From contig NZ_FOYN01000001.1 of the NCBI RefSeq assembly GCF_900111935.1, positions 542,069-606,068 on the forward strand: a DNA stretch of 64,000 bases, in the 5' to 3' direction. Below, one piece after another: positions 52,288-60,897 of the stretch (its first letter is position 1; each line of letters begins with the position of its first letter). The notes beneath the pieces were generated by a model. The model saw nothing but the letters and a program-made list of their open reading frames with translations, was not told the DNA's origin and made no database searches. This stretch comes from Halorubrum sodomense. GTDB lineage: Archaea; Halobacteriota; Halobacteria; Halobacteriales; Haloferacaceae. Made by a program: the position numbers and the translations under genes.

Positions 52288-52764
52288 TTACTCGTCGAGG
52301 ACGTCGTCGTACTCGCCGGCGTCGACGCGGTCGTCGAACGTCCGGGCGTCCTCGCCCTCGATGGTGACGCCGAGGGAGGCGCAGGTGCCGCCGACCTCCT
52401 TGGCGGCGGCCTTCGTGTCGTACGCGAGCAGGTCGCTCGACTTCTGCTCGGCGACCGTCTTCACCTGTTCGATGGACATGTCCGCGACGAAGTTCTTCTG
52501 AGGCTCGCCGGAGCCGGTCTCGAAGCCGGCCTCGTCCTTGATAAGCTCCGCGGTGGGCGGCACGCCGACCTCGATGGTGAACGAGCCGTCGTCGTCGTAG
52601 TCGACGGTGACGGGCACTTCCATGCCGTCGAACGCGGCGGTCTCGTCGTTGATCTGCGCGACGACGTCTTGAACGTCCACCGGCGTCGGTCCGAGCTCGG
52701 GACCGAGCGGCGGGCCGGGGGTGGCCTGCCCGCCGGGGACGAGCGCTTCGATAGTTCCAGCCAT
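52288..52764 (-). CDS. rpl11: Ribosomal protein L11
   Basis: This 158-residue large-subunit protein binds 23S rRNA at the GTPase-associated centre. The N-terminal domain contains GGQATPGPPLGPELGPTPVD and the C-terminal domain KEVGGTCASLGVTIEG. The length is typical of archaeal L11. TATA-like GTTAAAAGTC lies about 25 bases before the ATG at 52764. In many archaea L1, L10 and L12 are nearby, but here L11 stands alone. Repeat copy 3 lies about 130 bases upstream. Confidence 0.97.
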   Translation of the reverse strand: MAGTIEALVPGGQATPGPPLGPELGPTPVDVQDVVAQINDETAAFDGMEVPVTVDYDDDGSFTIEVGVPPTAELIKDEAGFETGSGEPQKNFVADMSIEQVKTVAEQKSSDLLAYDTKAAAKEVGGTCASLGVTIEGEDARTFDDRVDAGEYDDVLDE

Positions 52765-52897
52765 GTCCGTACGAACCCGACGCCGACTTTTAACGGTTGT
52801 TCTTTCGGGTAGGGGGAGTCAGCGGTTCGCACACCTTACATCTCGCGTAACTGGCGGTGAACGACCGTTTCGACGAGCTACGTAGATCCAGTGCGGA

Positions 52898-53307
52898 TTT
52901 ATAAAGGATCTCGATATTCCGAGTGGAGCAATAGCGAACCCCTAGCCGCTCATTTATAAATGTCTGATGCCGGATCGGCGGAGAACGCCCCCAAAGCCCC
53001 AGTCCCTCGTTTATAAATAGTTGATCGCGGTTCGGCGGCGAACACTTCCAAAGCCCCAGCCGCGAGGCGGGCGCACGCTCGCTGCGGTCCTCAGTCGCTC
53101 GTTTCACTCGCTCCTTGCGGTCCTTGCGTCGCCTGCGCCCGCCTCGCGGCTGCCCCTTTGAGTCCCACCCCGCACAGCACCGCAACCGCACCTCACACCT
53201 CCCCAGCCTCGTCGGCCTCCCTCCGGTCGGCCGACTCCCTCGCGCGTGCTGCTCGCGGCCAAGGGCCGCTCGCAGGCACGCGCCACCGCCTCGTTTATCT
53301 ATAAATC
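52898..53307 (-). ncRNA. Structured dispersed repeat, copy 3 (candidate RNA)
   Basis: This copy lies on the minus strand. It starts at TATA-like DNA (53293-53306). Hairpin I pairs GCGCGTGC with GCACGCGC (53242-53249 and 53276-53283) around GCGGCC/GGCCGC. The core (53170-53210) carries an 11-base insertion relative to the other copies. The long stem pairs CAGCCGCGAGGCGGGCGC (53057-53074) exactly with 53135-53152. Three modules resembling CTGGGGCTTTGG follow at 57-base spacing (near 53057, 53000 and 52943), each ending in TTTATAAA. The third is degenerate. It lies upstream of rpl11 in the same orientation. Confidence 0.7.
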
Positions 53308-53337
53308 GTGTCCACGCAGGGTCAAGGACGCATCCGG

Positions 53338-54714
53338 CTACGAATCGACCACGCTCGACGGATCGCTCGCACCCGCCTCGTCCGCGACGCGCCCGGGGAG
53401 GAACGAGCCGGTCTCCCTGCGGACGCCGAGGAGGAGGACGCAGCCGGCGAGCAGCGGGAGGACGGCGCAGGCGGCGTAGATGGGCGTGAACCCGACCGCC
53501 TCGATCAGCGGGAGCGACACCATGGGGCCGAGGCCGCCGCCCACGTCGCCGAGGACGTTGTTCGTCCCCGAGGCGCGCCCCATCCGCTCGTCGGGGGTCA
53601 GGTCCGCGAGCAGGGCCATCATCGGGCCGCTCGTCCCGCCCTGCCCGGCGCCGATGAAGACGCAGGCGAGGCCTAAGGAGACGACCGACCCGGCCCGCGC
53701 GAGCAGCAGGAACCCGACGAACGAGACGGCGAGGAACGTCAGCAGGATCGGTGTCCGGGAGTCGCGGGTGTCGGAGATCCGGCCGCCGGCGAGCATGAAG
53801 ACCGCGGCCGAGACGACCGTGCCCGCCATGAACAGCCCGGAGGTCCCCTGCGGGGCGAGCCCGAACAGCGAGATGTCGTTCGCGCCGAGGAACAGGACGA
53901 GCGTCGAGAACAGCGCGCCGATGTACGCGAACATCAGCCCGAAGTTGACCAGCCCGACGGTCACGGCGGGCACGGCGGTGTCGACCTCCCACGGCTTGAT
54001 CGAGTCCCCGGAGCGGTCGCTCGTGACGTGCGTCTCCGGGACGTAGCGGTGGGCGACGACGCTGGCGGTGAGCGCGAACGCGGCCGCGACGACGAACGCC
54101 GCGACGTTGCCCGCGATCGCGGAGACGATCCCGCCGAGCACGAGGCCGGCCGGGAACCCCATCGTGATCCCGCCGCGGACGATCCCCATGTTCGTCCCCC
54201 GCGAGCCGCCGTCAGAGAGGTCGGCGGCGATGGTGTACGCGGTCGCGAACACCGCGGCGGAGCCGAGCCCCCACAGGATCCGTGCGATCAGGAACCAGGT
54301 TTCCGGCGCGACGGCCGCCGCCAGCGGAGCGAACCACTCCTCGGCGCCGATGGTCACCGGGCCCGCCGCGAGCGTCGGTAGCGAGGCCGCGAGGGGACGG
54401 AGCGACTCCGCGGGCGGCATCACGAGCGCGACGACGTAACCGAGCGTGGCGACCCCCTCGACGAACAGCCCGACCACGAACGGCTTGCGCGTCCCGTATC
54501 GGTCGACGAGGGCGCCGGCGGGCGCGTTCGCGACGAGCCGGACCCACCGGTTCGCGGAGAGGATCACGCCGACCATAAACGCCGAGATACCGAGGACCGC
54601 ACCGAGGTTCGGCAGGATCGGAAAGACGACGCCGCCGCCGAAGCCGACGAAGAACGTGCTCGCGATCACCGCGAGCAGCACCGGCGGCGGCCGCTCGAAC
54701 CCGAAGCGGGTCAT
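53338..54714 (-). CDS. MFS-family transporter (drug-efflux type)
   Basis: This 458-residue membrane protein has about twelve helices in two halves and the MFS loop-2/3 motif (LVANAPAGALVDRYGTRKP) after helix 2. The proton-antiport drug-efflux subgroup is suggested by its TetR partner, but the substrate is unknown. Its start overlaps the stop of the TetR gene by four bases (ATGA), so the pair is a regulator-pump operon expressed from the promoter at 55412. Confidence 0.92.
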   Translation of the reverse strand: MTRFGFERPPPVLLAVIASTFFVGFGGGVVFPILPNLGAVLGISAFMVGVILSANRWVRLVANAPAGALVDRYGTRKPFVVGLFVEGVATLGYVVALVMPPAESLRPLAASLPTLAAGPVTIGAEEWFAPLAAAVAPETWFLIARILWGLGSAAVFATAYTIAADLSDGGSRGTNMGIVRGGITMGFPAGLVLGGIVSAIAGNVAAFVVAAAFALTASVVAHRYVPETHVTSDRSGDSIKPWEVDTAVPAVTVGLVNFGLMFAYIGALFSTLVLFLGANDISLFGLAPQGTSGLFMAGTVVSAAVFMLAGGRISDTRDSRTPILLTFLAVSFVGFLLLARAGSVVSLGLACVFIGAGQGGTSGPMMALLADLTPDERMGRASGTNNVLGDVGGGLGPMVSLPLIEAVGFTPIYAACAVLPLLAGCVLLLGVRRETGSFLPGRVADEAGASDPSSVVDS

Positions 54715-55412
54715 TCCGTGTCTCCCGCGGCGCCGTCGCTCTCCGACCCGTCCCGGTCCCGCCGTATGGACTCGATCCCGGCGTCGAGCGGCGGCAGCTC
54801 GACGCCATCGACGAGCAGCGGCCCCACGGTCCGCCGGAGCGCCGCCTCGGCGACCTGGCGGGTGTAGCCGTCGGCCTCGTCGCCGCGTTCGGCGCCCGCG
54901 AGGGTGATCTGTCGGGTCCGCGCGCCGTCGAGAGTCGCCACGAGCAGCGCCGCCGTCTCCTCGACGTCGACGTCGCGGAAGACGCCGGTCTCGATGCCGT
55001 CCGCCAGGATGTCGGCGACGGTCCCGCGGAGCAGCCGGTCGCTACGCGCCAACTGCTCGCGGATCCGTTCGTTGAACGGCCCCTGCGTGCGCAGTTCCAA
55101 CAGCGCGATGTGGAACGCCTCGCGGTCGGCCTCGTCGGGGGCGAAGACGAACCACCCGACGAACTGGACCAGTCGGTCGACGGGCGGGTCGTCGGCGCGG
55201 GCCGCGATCCGGTCCTCGGAGTCGGAGATGACGTACTCCAGGAAGGCGACGAGCAGGTCCTCTTTCGTGTCGTAGTGGTAGTGAAGCAGCGACTTGCTCT
55301 TCGAACACTCGTCGGCGATGTCCTGCATCGTCAGGTCGGCGTAGCCGTGAGCGCGGAGGGCGCTGTACACTCCGTCCATGATCTCCTCCGCCGCGCTCGG
55401 CGCGTCGCTCAT
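54711..55412 (-). CDS. TetR-family repressor
   Basis: This 233-residue regulator has the N-terminal TetR helix-turn-helix (about 10-56: DGVYSALRAHGYADLTMQDI, then CSKSKSLLHYHYDTKEDLL). A helical ligand-binding domain follows. A perfect 20-base palindrome begins on the last base of its start codon complement and extends upstream, so self-repression is likely. The MFS gene is translationally coupled. Ligand unknown, presumably an exported compound. Confidence 0.93.
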   Translation of the reverse strand: MSDAPSAAEEIMDGVYSALRAHGYADLTMQDIADECSKSKSLLHYHYDTKEDLLVAFLEYVISDSEDRIAARADDPPVDRLVQFVGWFVFAPDEADREAFHIALLELRTQGPFNERIREQLARSDRLLRGTVADILADGIETGVFRDVDVEETAALLVATLDGARTRQITLAGAERGDEADGYTRQVAEAALRRTVGPLLVDGVELPPLDAGIESIRRDRDGSESDGAAGDTE

Positions 55413-55431
55413 TGACTGACTAGTCAGTCAA
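55412..55431. promoter_or_regulatory. Perfect palindromic operator of the TetR-MFS operon
   Basis: TTGACTGACTAGTCAGTCAA is a perfect 20-base palindrome overlapping the first base of the TetR ATG. The core TGACTGACTAGTCAGTCA has the size and symmetry of TetR-family operators. Binding would block transcription initiation of a near-leaderless message. Confidence 0.75.
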
Positions 55432-55583
55432 CGATCGGTAAATCCCTATCGGTCGGAGCCGTTCCACCGGACCCGCTCGCCGCTGCCGCGCCCCCGCCGC
55501 TCGGCGGCCGAACGCGCTCCGGCGCGGCCGCTCCGGGAACGGGTACAGTCGAAAAGCCGATTCGCCTCGGTGTCGTCGCCGAC

Positions 55584-55778
55584 TTACAGACGGGTGAGGT
55601 TCGTGGCGCGCGGACCCTTGTCCGCTTCCTCGATGTCGAACTCGACTTCCTGACCCTCCTCCAGGTCCGGACCGCCGACGTCCTCCATGTGGAAGAACAC
55701 GTCCTCGTCCGCGTCGTCAGTCGAAATGAAACCGTAGCCGCCCGTGTCGTTGAAGAAGTCAACTTCGCCTTTCGCCAT
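55584..55778 (-). CDS. cspA: Cold-shock-domain protein
   Basis: This 64-residue protein is a single cold-shock domain with RNA-binding motifs GGYGFIS (RNP1-like) and DVFFHMEDV (RNP2-like). It binds single-stranded RNA or DNA as a chaperone. The ATG at 55778 is preceded by TATA-like CTTATATG at 55805-55812, so it is leaderless. The longer open frame upstream is not conserved. Confidence 0.95.
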   Translation of the reverse strand: MAKGEVDFFNDTGGYGFISTDDADEDVFFHMEDVGGPDLEEGQEVEFDIEEADKGPRATNLTRL

Positions 55779-55992
55779 TGCGACCGTAGAAGCGTGAGTG
55801 GGACATATAAGGCTTCCGCGACGGGCCGCGGCGTGGAACGGTGCGGTCCGACGGCGGGACGACGCCCGCGGGCGGAGCCGCGACACCTCCCGCGATCCGG
55901 CGTCGAGACGCCTTTCCGGCCCGACGGAGCGCTCCCCGGATTTCCGAGACGCGGGAGCGAGCGCCGCCGTGTTAGTAACTACTATACGACCC

Positions 55993-56005
55993 CGGTTCAG
56001 AACCG
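55993..56005. promoter_or_regulatory. Promoter and palindrome upstream of sdhC
   Basis: CGGTTCAGAACCG is a perfect 6+1+6 palindrome lying between TATA-like CTATACGAC (about 55982-55990) and the sdhC ATG at 56011. The spacing is right for an operator covering the transcription start. Confidence 0.45.
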
Positions 56006-56010
56006 TTAGT

Positions 56011-56436
56011 ATGAGTCAGTCGTACAATCGAGGCCTCATCGAGGACTTCGGCCGTTGGCGGGAGTTCGAGGCGGGGATGTGGGCGTGGATATTCCACAAG
56101 TTCACGGGATGGGTGCTCATCGGGTACCTGTTCACGCACATCGCCGTGTTGAGTACGGGGATTCCGGCCGCCGGTGCGAGCGAAGCGGCGATCGCCGCGG
56201 GGAACGACGTGTACACCCAGACCATCGTCTCGCTGGAGGGGCTGCTGCTGGTTCGCATCCTGGAGGTCGGCCTGCTTGCCGTCGCCGTCTTCCACATGCT
56301 CAACGGGACCCGGCTACTGCTCGTCGACCTCGGTATCGGGCTGGACGCACAGGACAAGAGCTTCTACGCGTCGCTAATCTTAACCGGAGCGATCACCGTC
56401 GCGTCCGTGCCGACGTTCATCGCGGGGGCGTTCTGA
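56011..56436 (+). CDS. sdhC: Succinate dehydrogenase membrane subunit (cytochrome b)
   Basis: This 141-residue subunit anchors complex II and helps bind heme b and quinone. Three hydrophobic helices are visible (about 33-52, 75-95 and 117-138). Histidines in FTHIAVLS and [10 protein letters not shown] are candidate heme ligands, the latter near the conserved HxxNGxR motif. It is the first gene of sdhCDBA, two bases before sdhD. The frame is open upstream but the ATG at 56011 is placed correctly after the TATA box. Confidence 0.93.
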   Translation: MSQSYNRGLIEDFGRWREFEAGMWAWIFHKFTGWVLIGYLFTHIAVLSTGIPAAGASEAAIAAGNDVYTQTIVSLEGLLLVRILEVGLLAVAVFHMLNGTRLLLVDLGIGLDAQDKSFYASLILTGAITVASVPTFIAGAF

Positions 56437-56437
56437 G

Positions 56438-56809
56438 ATGGCCGAGCGCTACTCCTCGTTCCAGTCGGGCGGTCGGATGTGGCTGCTCCAGCGGGTCACG
56501 GCGGTCTTCCTCTTAGTCGTGTTGGCGTTCCACTTCTTCCTGCTTCACTTCGTCCACCACGCCGACGAGGTGTCCTTCCTCGCCAGCTCCGCCCGGATGG
56601 AGCAGCTGAGCTACTACTCGCTGATGATCCTCTTCCTCGTGACCGCGACGTTCCACGGGGTCAACGGCGTCTACAACGCCTTGGTGAACCAGGGGCTCAC
56701 CGGCACGAAACGCACCGTGATCAAGTGGACGCTCGTCGCCGCGAGCGTCGTGTTGATCGCGCAGGGAATCCGCACCGCGAACGCGTGGGCGGGAATCGGA
56801 CTCTACTGA
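56438..56809 (+). CDS. sdhD: Succinate dehydrogenase membrane subunit
   Basis: This 123-residue subunit pairs with SdhC in the membrane. Three helices are seen (about 14-40, 59-78 and 92-112), with histidines in HFFLLHFVHH and the motif FHGVNGVYNAL matching the heme/quinone region of the family. It begins two bases after sdhC and ends seven bases before sdhB, in one operon. Confidence 0.92.
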   Translation: MAERYSSFQSGGRMWLLQRVTAVFLLVVLAFHFFLLHFVHHADEVSFLASSARMEQLSYYSLMILFLVTATFHGVNGVYNALVNQGLTGTKRTVIKWTLVAASVVLIAQGIRTANAWAGIGLY

Positions 56810-56816
56810 CCCGACA

Positions 56817-57707
56817 ATGAGCACGCAAATTCCGAAGCAGACCGAGGAATCGAGCGAGACCGACGCCGAGACGGAGCCGGCCTCGAAGGGCGACGAGCGC
56901 CGCGCCGAGAAGCGGCGCCGCGCGGCCGAGCGCCGCGAGCAGCGGCAGGCGGAGGAGGCCGAGAAGGCGGCCGCCGACGAGAGCACGGTGGAGCTGAAGG
57001 TGTTCCGCTACGACCCGCAGGTCGAGGGGAAACAGGAGCCGCGGTTCGACACGTTCCACGTCCCGTTCACGAAGGGGATGACCGTCCTCGACGCGCTGAT
57101 GTACGCGCGCGACACGTACGACTCTTCGCTCACGTTCCGGCACTCCTGCCGGCAGGCGGTGTGCGGGTCCGACGCGATGTTCGTCAACGGCGGCCAGAAG
57201 CTGGCGTGTAAGACCCAGATCTCGGACCTCGAAGAGCCGGTCCGCGTCGAACCCCTCCCGCACGCCGAGGTGACGAAGGACCTCGTCGTCGACATGGAGC
57301 ACTTCTACGACCAGATGGAGGCCGTCGAGCCGTACTTCCAGACGAACGAGTACCCGGACGGCGAGCTCGAAGAGCAGCGTCAGGACCGGGAGAACCGCGA
57401 GAAGATCAAGATGTCCACGCGCTGTATCTGGTGTGGCGCGTGTATGTCCTCGTGTAACATCGCCGCGGGCGACAACGAGTACCTCGGGCCGGCCGCGATC
57501 AACAAGGCGTACCGGTTCGCGATGGACGAGCGGGAAGGCGAGGATATCAAACAGAAGCGCTTGGAGATCATCGAGCAGGAACACGGGGTCTGGCGGTGTC
57601 AGACCCAGTTCTCTTGTACGGAAGTGTGCCCGAAGGACATTCCTCTCACCGACCACATCCAGGAGCTGAAACGCGAGGCGGTCAAGAACAACCTGAAGTT
57701 CTGGTGA
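56817..57707 (+). CDS. sdhB: Succinate dehydrogenase iron-sulfur subunit
   Basis: This 296-residue subunit carries electrons from FAD to quinone. The [2Fe-2S] site has Cys111, Cys116, Asp119 and Cys131, with Asp replacing the third cysteine as in E. coli SdhB. The [4Fe-4S] site is Cys203, Cys206, Cys209 with Cys213 and Cys271 nearby, and Cys261 and Cys267 belong to the [3Fe-4S] region. A charged coiled extension of about 55 residues precedes the ferredoxin domain and is longer than in bacterial homologues. Confidence 0.97.
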   Translation: MSTQIPKQTEESSETDAETEPASKGDERRAEKRRRAAERREQRQAEEAEKAAADESTVELKVFRYDPQVEGKQEPRFDTFHVPFTKGMTVLDALMYARDTYDSSLTFRHSCRQAVCGSDAMFVNGGQKLACKTQISDLEEPVRVEPLPHAEVTKDLVVDMEHFYDQMEAVEPYFQTNEYPDGELEEQRQDRENREKIKMSTRCIWCGACMSSCNIAAGDNEYLGPAAINKAYRFAMDEREGEDIKQKRLEIIEQEHGVWRCQTQFSCTEVCPKDIPLTDHIQELKREAVKNNLKFW

Positions 57708-57786
57708 ATCGAATCTAAAACGACTCCCGGTGATCCCGACAGACAGTATCAAGGGACTCCGGAACCTACGAAATTACATCCCAACA

Positions 57787-59616
57787 ATGTACGAACACGA
57801 CGTCGTCGTCGTCGGAGCCGGCGGGGCGGGACTCCGGGCGGCGATCGCGGCACAGGAAGCGGGCGCGGACGTGGCGATGGTGTCGAAGCTCCATCCCGTC
57901 CGGTCGCACACGGGCGCGGCAGAGGGCGGCATCAACGCGGCGCTGCGCGACGCCGACTCCTGGCAGGACCACGCCTACGACACGATGAAGGGGTCCGACT
58001 ACCTCGGTGACGCGCCCGCGGTCGAGGCGCTCTGTCAGGAGAGCCCCGAGGAGGTCATCCGCCTCGAACACTGGGGGATGCCGTTCTCCCGCGAGGACGA
58101 CGGCCGCGTCTCCCAGCGGCCGTTCGGCGGCCTCTCGTTCCCGCGCACGACCTACGCGGGCGCCGAGACCGGCCACCAGATGCTCCACACGATGTACGAG
58201 CAGGTGGTCAAACGCGGGATCACGGTGTACGACGAGTGGCACGTGATGGACCTGGCGGTCACCGACGAGGACGACCCCGCGGAGCGGACCTGCCACGGCG
58301 TGGTCGGGTACGACATCCAAAGCGGCGAGATCAGCGGCTTCCGCGCCAGAGACGGCGTCATCCTCGCGACGGGCGGGATGGGGCAGGTGTTCGACCACAC
58401 CACCAACGCGGTGGCGAACACCGGCGACGGCGTCGCGATGGCGTACCGCGCCGGCGTCCCGATGGAGGACATGGAGTTCATCCAGTTCCACCCGACGACG
58501 CTGCCGTCGACGGGCGTTCTCATCTCCGAGGGCGTCCGCGGCGAGGGGGGTATCCTCTACAACAGCGAGGGCGAGCGGTTCATGTTCGAACACGGGTACG
58601 CGAACAACGACGGCGAGCTCGCCTCCCGCGATGTCGTCTCGCGCGCCGAACTGACCGAGGTCAACGAGGGGCGCGGCATCGAAGACGAGTACGTCCACCT
58701 CGACATGCGGCATTTAGGCGAGGAGCGCATCCTCGACCGGCTGGAGAACATCCTCCACCTCGCTGAGGACTTCGAGGGCGCCGACGGGCTCACGGAGCCG
58801 ATGCCGGTCAAACCCGGCCAGCACTACGCGATGGGCGGTATCGAGACGAACGAGTTCGGCGAGACGGTGATCGACGGGCTGTACGCGGCCGGCGAGTGCG
58901 CCTGCGCCTCCGTTCACGGGGCGAACCGTCTCGGCGGGAACGCGCTGCCCGAACTCATCGTCTTCGGCAAGCGCGCCGGCCGTCACGCCGCCGGCGAGGA
59001 GATGGGCGAGGCCGAGGTCACGACCGGCCGGTCCAGCGACTGGGAGCCGGCCGACTACGAGTTCGGCGTCGAAGTCGGAGACACCGGCGGCTCGGGCACG
59101 GCCGCGGCCGACGGCGGCGCGGTGGCGACCGACGCCGAGGGCGTCCTCGGGGCGGCCGTCGACCGCGCGCAGGAGCGCGTCGAGGAGCTGCTCTCCCGGA
59201 AGGGACGCAACCACGCGGAGATCCGCTCCGCGGTCCAGGAGACGATGACGGACAACGTCAACGTGTTCCGCGAGGAGGGCCGGCTCGAGGAGACGCTGGC
59301 GGACCTCCGCGAGGCCCGCGAGGCGTATGAGGAGGTCGCGGTGTCGGACCCGTCGCGGACGTTCAACACCGACCTCATCCACACCATCGAGACGCGGAAC
59401 ATCCTCGACCTCGCGGAGGCGCTGACGATGGGCGCGCTCGCCCGCGAGGAGTTCCGGGGCGCTCACTGGCGCAAGGAGCATCAGGAGCGCAAGGACGAGA
59501 ACTGGCTGAAACACACGCTCATCTCGTGGAACGACGGCGAGCCGGAGCTGTGGTACAAACCGGTCGTCCTCGAGGGCGAGAACAAGACGTACGAGCCGAA
59601 GAGTCGCTCGTACTGA
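57787..59616 (+). CDS. sdhA: Succinate dehydrogenase flavoprotein subunit
   Basis: This 609-residue subunit oxidises succinate to fumarate. The FAD-binding loop is GAGGAGLRAA near 10-19, and His41 in RSHTGAAEGG is the expected covalent FAD attachment site. Substrate residues lie in QFHPTTLPSTG and in the arginine of SVHGANRLGGNAL. A Gly/Ala-rich acidic insert (about 438-455) is a haloarchaeal feature. The ATG at 57787 gives the family-typical start; the frame opens 19 codons upstream. Confidence 0.97.
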   Translation: MYEHDVVVVGAGGAGLRAAIAAQEAGADVAMVSKLHPVRSHTGAAEGGINAALRDADSWQDHAYDTMKGSDYLGDAPAVEALCQESPEEVIRLEHWGMPFSREDDGRVSQRPFGGLSFPRTTYAGAETGHQMLHTMYEQVVKRGITVYDEWHVMDLAVTDEDDPAERTCHGVVGYDIQSGEISGFRARDGVILATGGMGQVFDHTTNAVANTGDGVAMAYRAGVPMEDMEFIQFHPTTLPSTGVLISEGVRGEGGILYNSEGERFMFEHGYANNDGELASRDVVSRAELTEVNEGRGIEDEYVHLDMRHLGEERILDRLENILHLAEDFEGADGLTEPMPVKPGQHYAMGGIETNEFGETVIDGLYAAGECACASVHGANRLGGNALPELIVFGKRAGRHAAGEEMGEAEVTTGRSSDWEPADYEFGVEVGDTGGSGTAAADGGAVATDAEGVLGAAVDRAQERVEELLSRKGRNHAEIRSAVQETMTDNVNVFREEGRLEETLADLREAREAYEEVAVSDPSRTFNTDLIHTIETRNILDLAEALTMGALAREEFRGAHWRKEHQERKDENWLKHTLISWNDGEPELWYKPVVLEGENKTYEPKSRSY

Positions 59617-59910
59617 GCCGGTCGCCAACGCCGGGCAGCTCGCGACGCGGCGGTCCCGGTGCGGACCTCGCCGGGCGCCGTCGCGGGCTCCGCCGCGCCT
59701 CGCCCGATCGATCCGGATCGTTCACGGTTTGCTATCCGTCGACGATCGAAATCTGGCGTCGATATTCGTCGATTGAGCGTTCGTCGATCGACGTACTCTC
59801 CTCGAATATGCCGTTTTCGCCGGAGGCAATCGCTTTTCGAGCCCCTTCTGGAGTTTCGACGAACGTTGAAATGGGGGTTTATTATCGTCGAACTCAACGG
59901 ATCGGACAAG

Positions 59911-60138
59911 ATGTTAGAAACCGAAACCGCGTCCGCGACGGCCCCGGCGCTCCCCCGGGAGCTCCAGTCGCCCCGCGCAAAGCTCGTGTACCTCTACCTG
60001 ACCACGAACGGCGACGCCACGGTCTCGGAGATGGGCGAGTCGCTCGGGATGAAGAAGCTCTCCCTGTACAGCATCCTGAAAACCCTCCGCAGCGAGGGGC
60101 TCGTCGACTGCGACGGCGACTGTTACGTGCCGAACTGA
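59911..60138 (+). CDS. Small winged-helix DNA-binding protein
   Basis: This 75-residue protein is mostly one helix-turn-helix: RAKLVYLYLTTNGDATVSEM, then GMKKLSLYSILKTLRSEGLV. It resembles the DNA-binding part of TrmB/MarR-type regulators, without a ligand domain. TATA-like GTTTATTATC lies at 59876-59885, about 25-30 bases before the ATG, so it is leaderless. The 294 bases between sdhA and this gene hold no other feature I can support. Confidence 0.8.
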   Translation: MLETETASATAPALPRELQSPRAKLVYLYLTTNGDATVSEMGESLGMKKLSLYSILKTLRSEGLVDCDGDCYVPN

Positions 60139-60222
60139 CGCGGCCGCTTTCTCGACGCGGGATCGACGGGGAGACCCGCCTCGCGTCGGAGCGTTTAGGG
60201 GCGCGGAACGCTCACACCGACC

Positions 60223-60858
60223 GTGGACGCGAACCAGACGGAGTTCGAGAACCCGTTCGCGATGGACCCCGACTGCGAGAACTGCGACGAGCTGTGCGGC
60301 GCGCGCGAGCGCGTCGTTCACGGCTACGGCGACGTCGGCGCCGAGTTCCTCGTGGTCGGGACGGCGCCGACGGCGGCCGCCGAGCGCAACGGCGTCCCCT
60401 TTACCGGCGAGGGGGGCGGCGAGCGCGTCCAGTCGATCTTCGGTGACCTCGGCTTCGTCCGGTCGGAGTCGGACGCCGCGGAGCCGGACGTCCAGAACGT
60501 CTTCTTCACGAACCTGACGCGGTGTCGACACCCGGACCGCGACCCGACGGATCGCGAGGTGGATACCTGTGAGCCCTTCCTCAACGCGGAGATCCGGATG
60601 ATAAACCCGCAGATCATCGTGCCGGTCGGCGAGCGACCCCTCCGCGAGCTGGCCGTCGAGTACACGACGCGCCGGCCGGACTCCTTCGACGTCGACGCCG
60701 AACACGCGACGACGGTCCGCGGGCGCGGGTTCGAACTGGTGCCGATGAAGGAGCCGGCGGAGATGAGCGACGCCGAGGCCGACGCCTTCCGCGATCACAT
60801 GCGCGAGAACGTGTTGAGCCGCGACTACCGGCAGACGAAGGGACGGCAGAGCCGCTGA
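60223..60858 (+). CDS. Uracil-DNA glycosylase superfamily protein
   Basis: This 211-residue protein fits the family 4/5-type uracil-DNA glycosylases. The iron-sulfur cysteines would be Cys18, Cys21, Cys101 and Cys116, with an extra Cys25. Substrate motif 1 corresponds to VVGTAPTAAAERNGVPFTGE, where the usual acidic residue is replaced, and NLTRCRHP follows. A motif 2 of the HPS type is not obvious, so activity is uncertain. The start is GTG at 60223. Confidence 0.83.
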   Translation: MDANQTEFENPFAMDPDCENCDELCGARERVVHGYGDVGAEFLVVGTAPTAAAERNGVPFTGEGGGERVQSIFGDLGFVRSESDAAEPDVQNVFFTNLTRCRHPDRDPTDREVDTCEPFLNAEIRMINPQIIVPVGERPLRELAVEYTTRRPDSFDVDAEHATTVRGRGFELVPMKEPAEMSDAEADAFRDHMRENVLSRDYRQTKGRQSR

Positions 60859-60897
60859 GCCGGCGGAGCGTCGTTCGCCGCCGCGCGCCGTCGTCGT

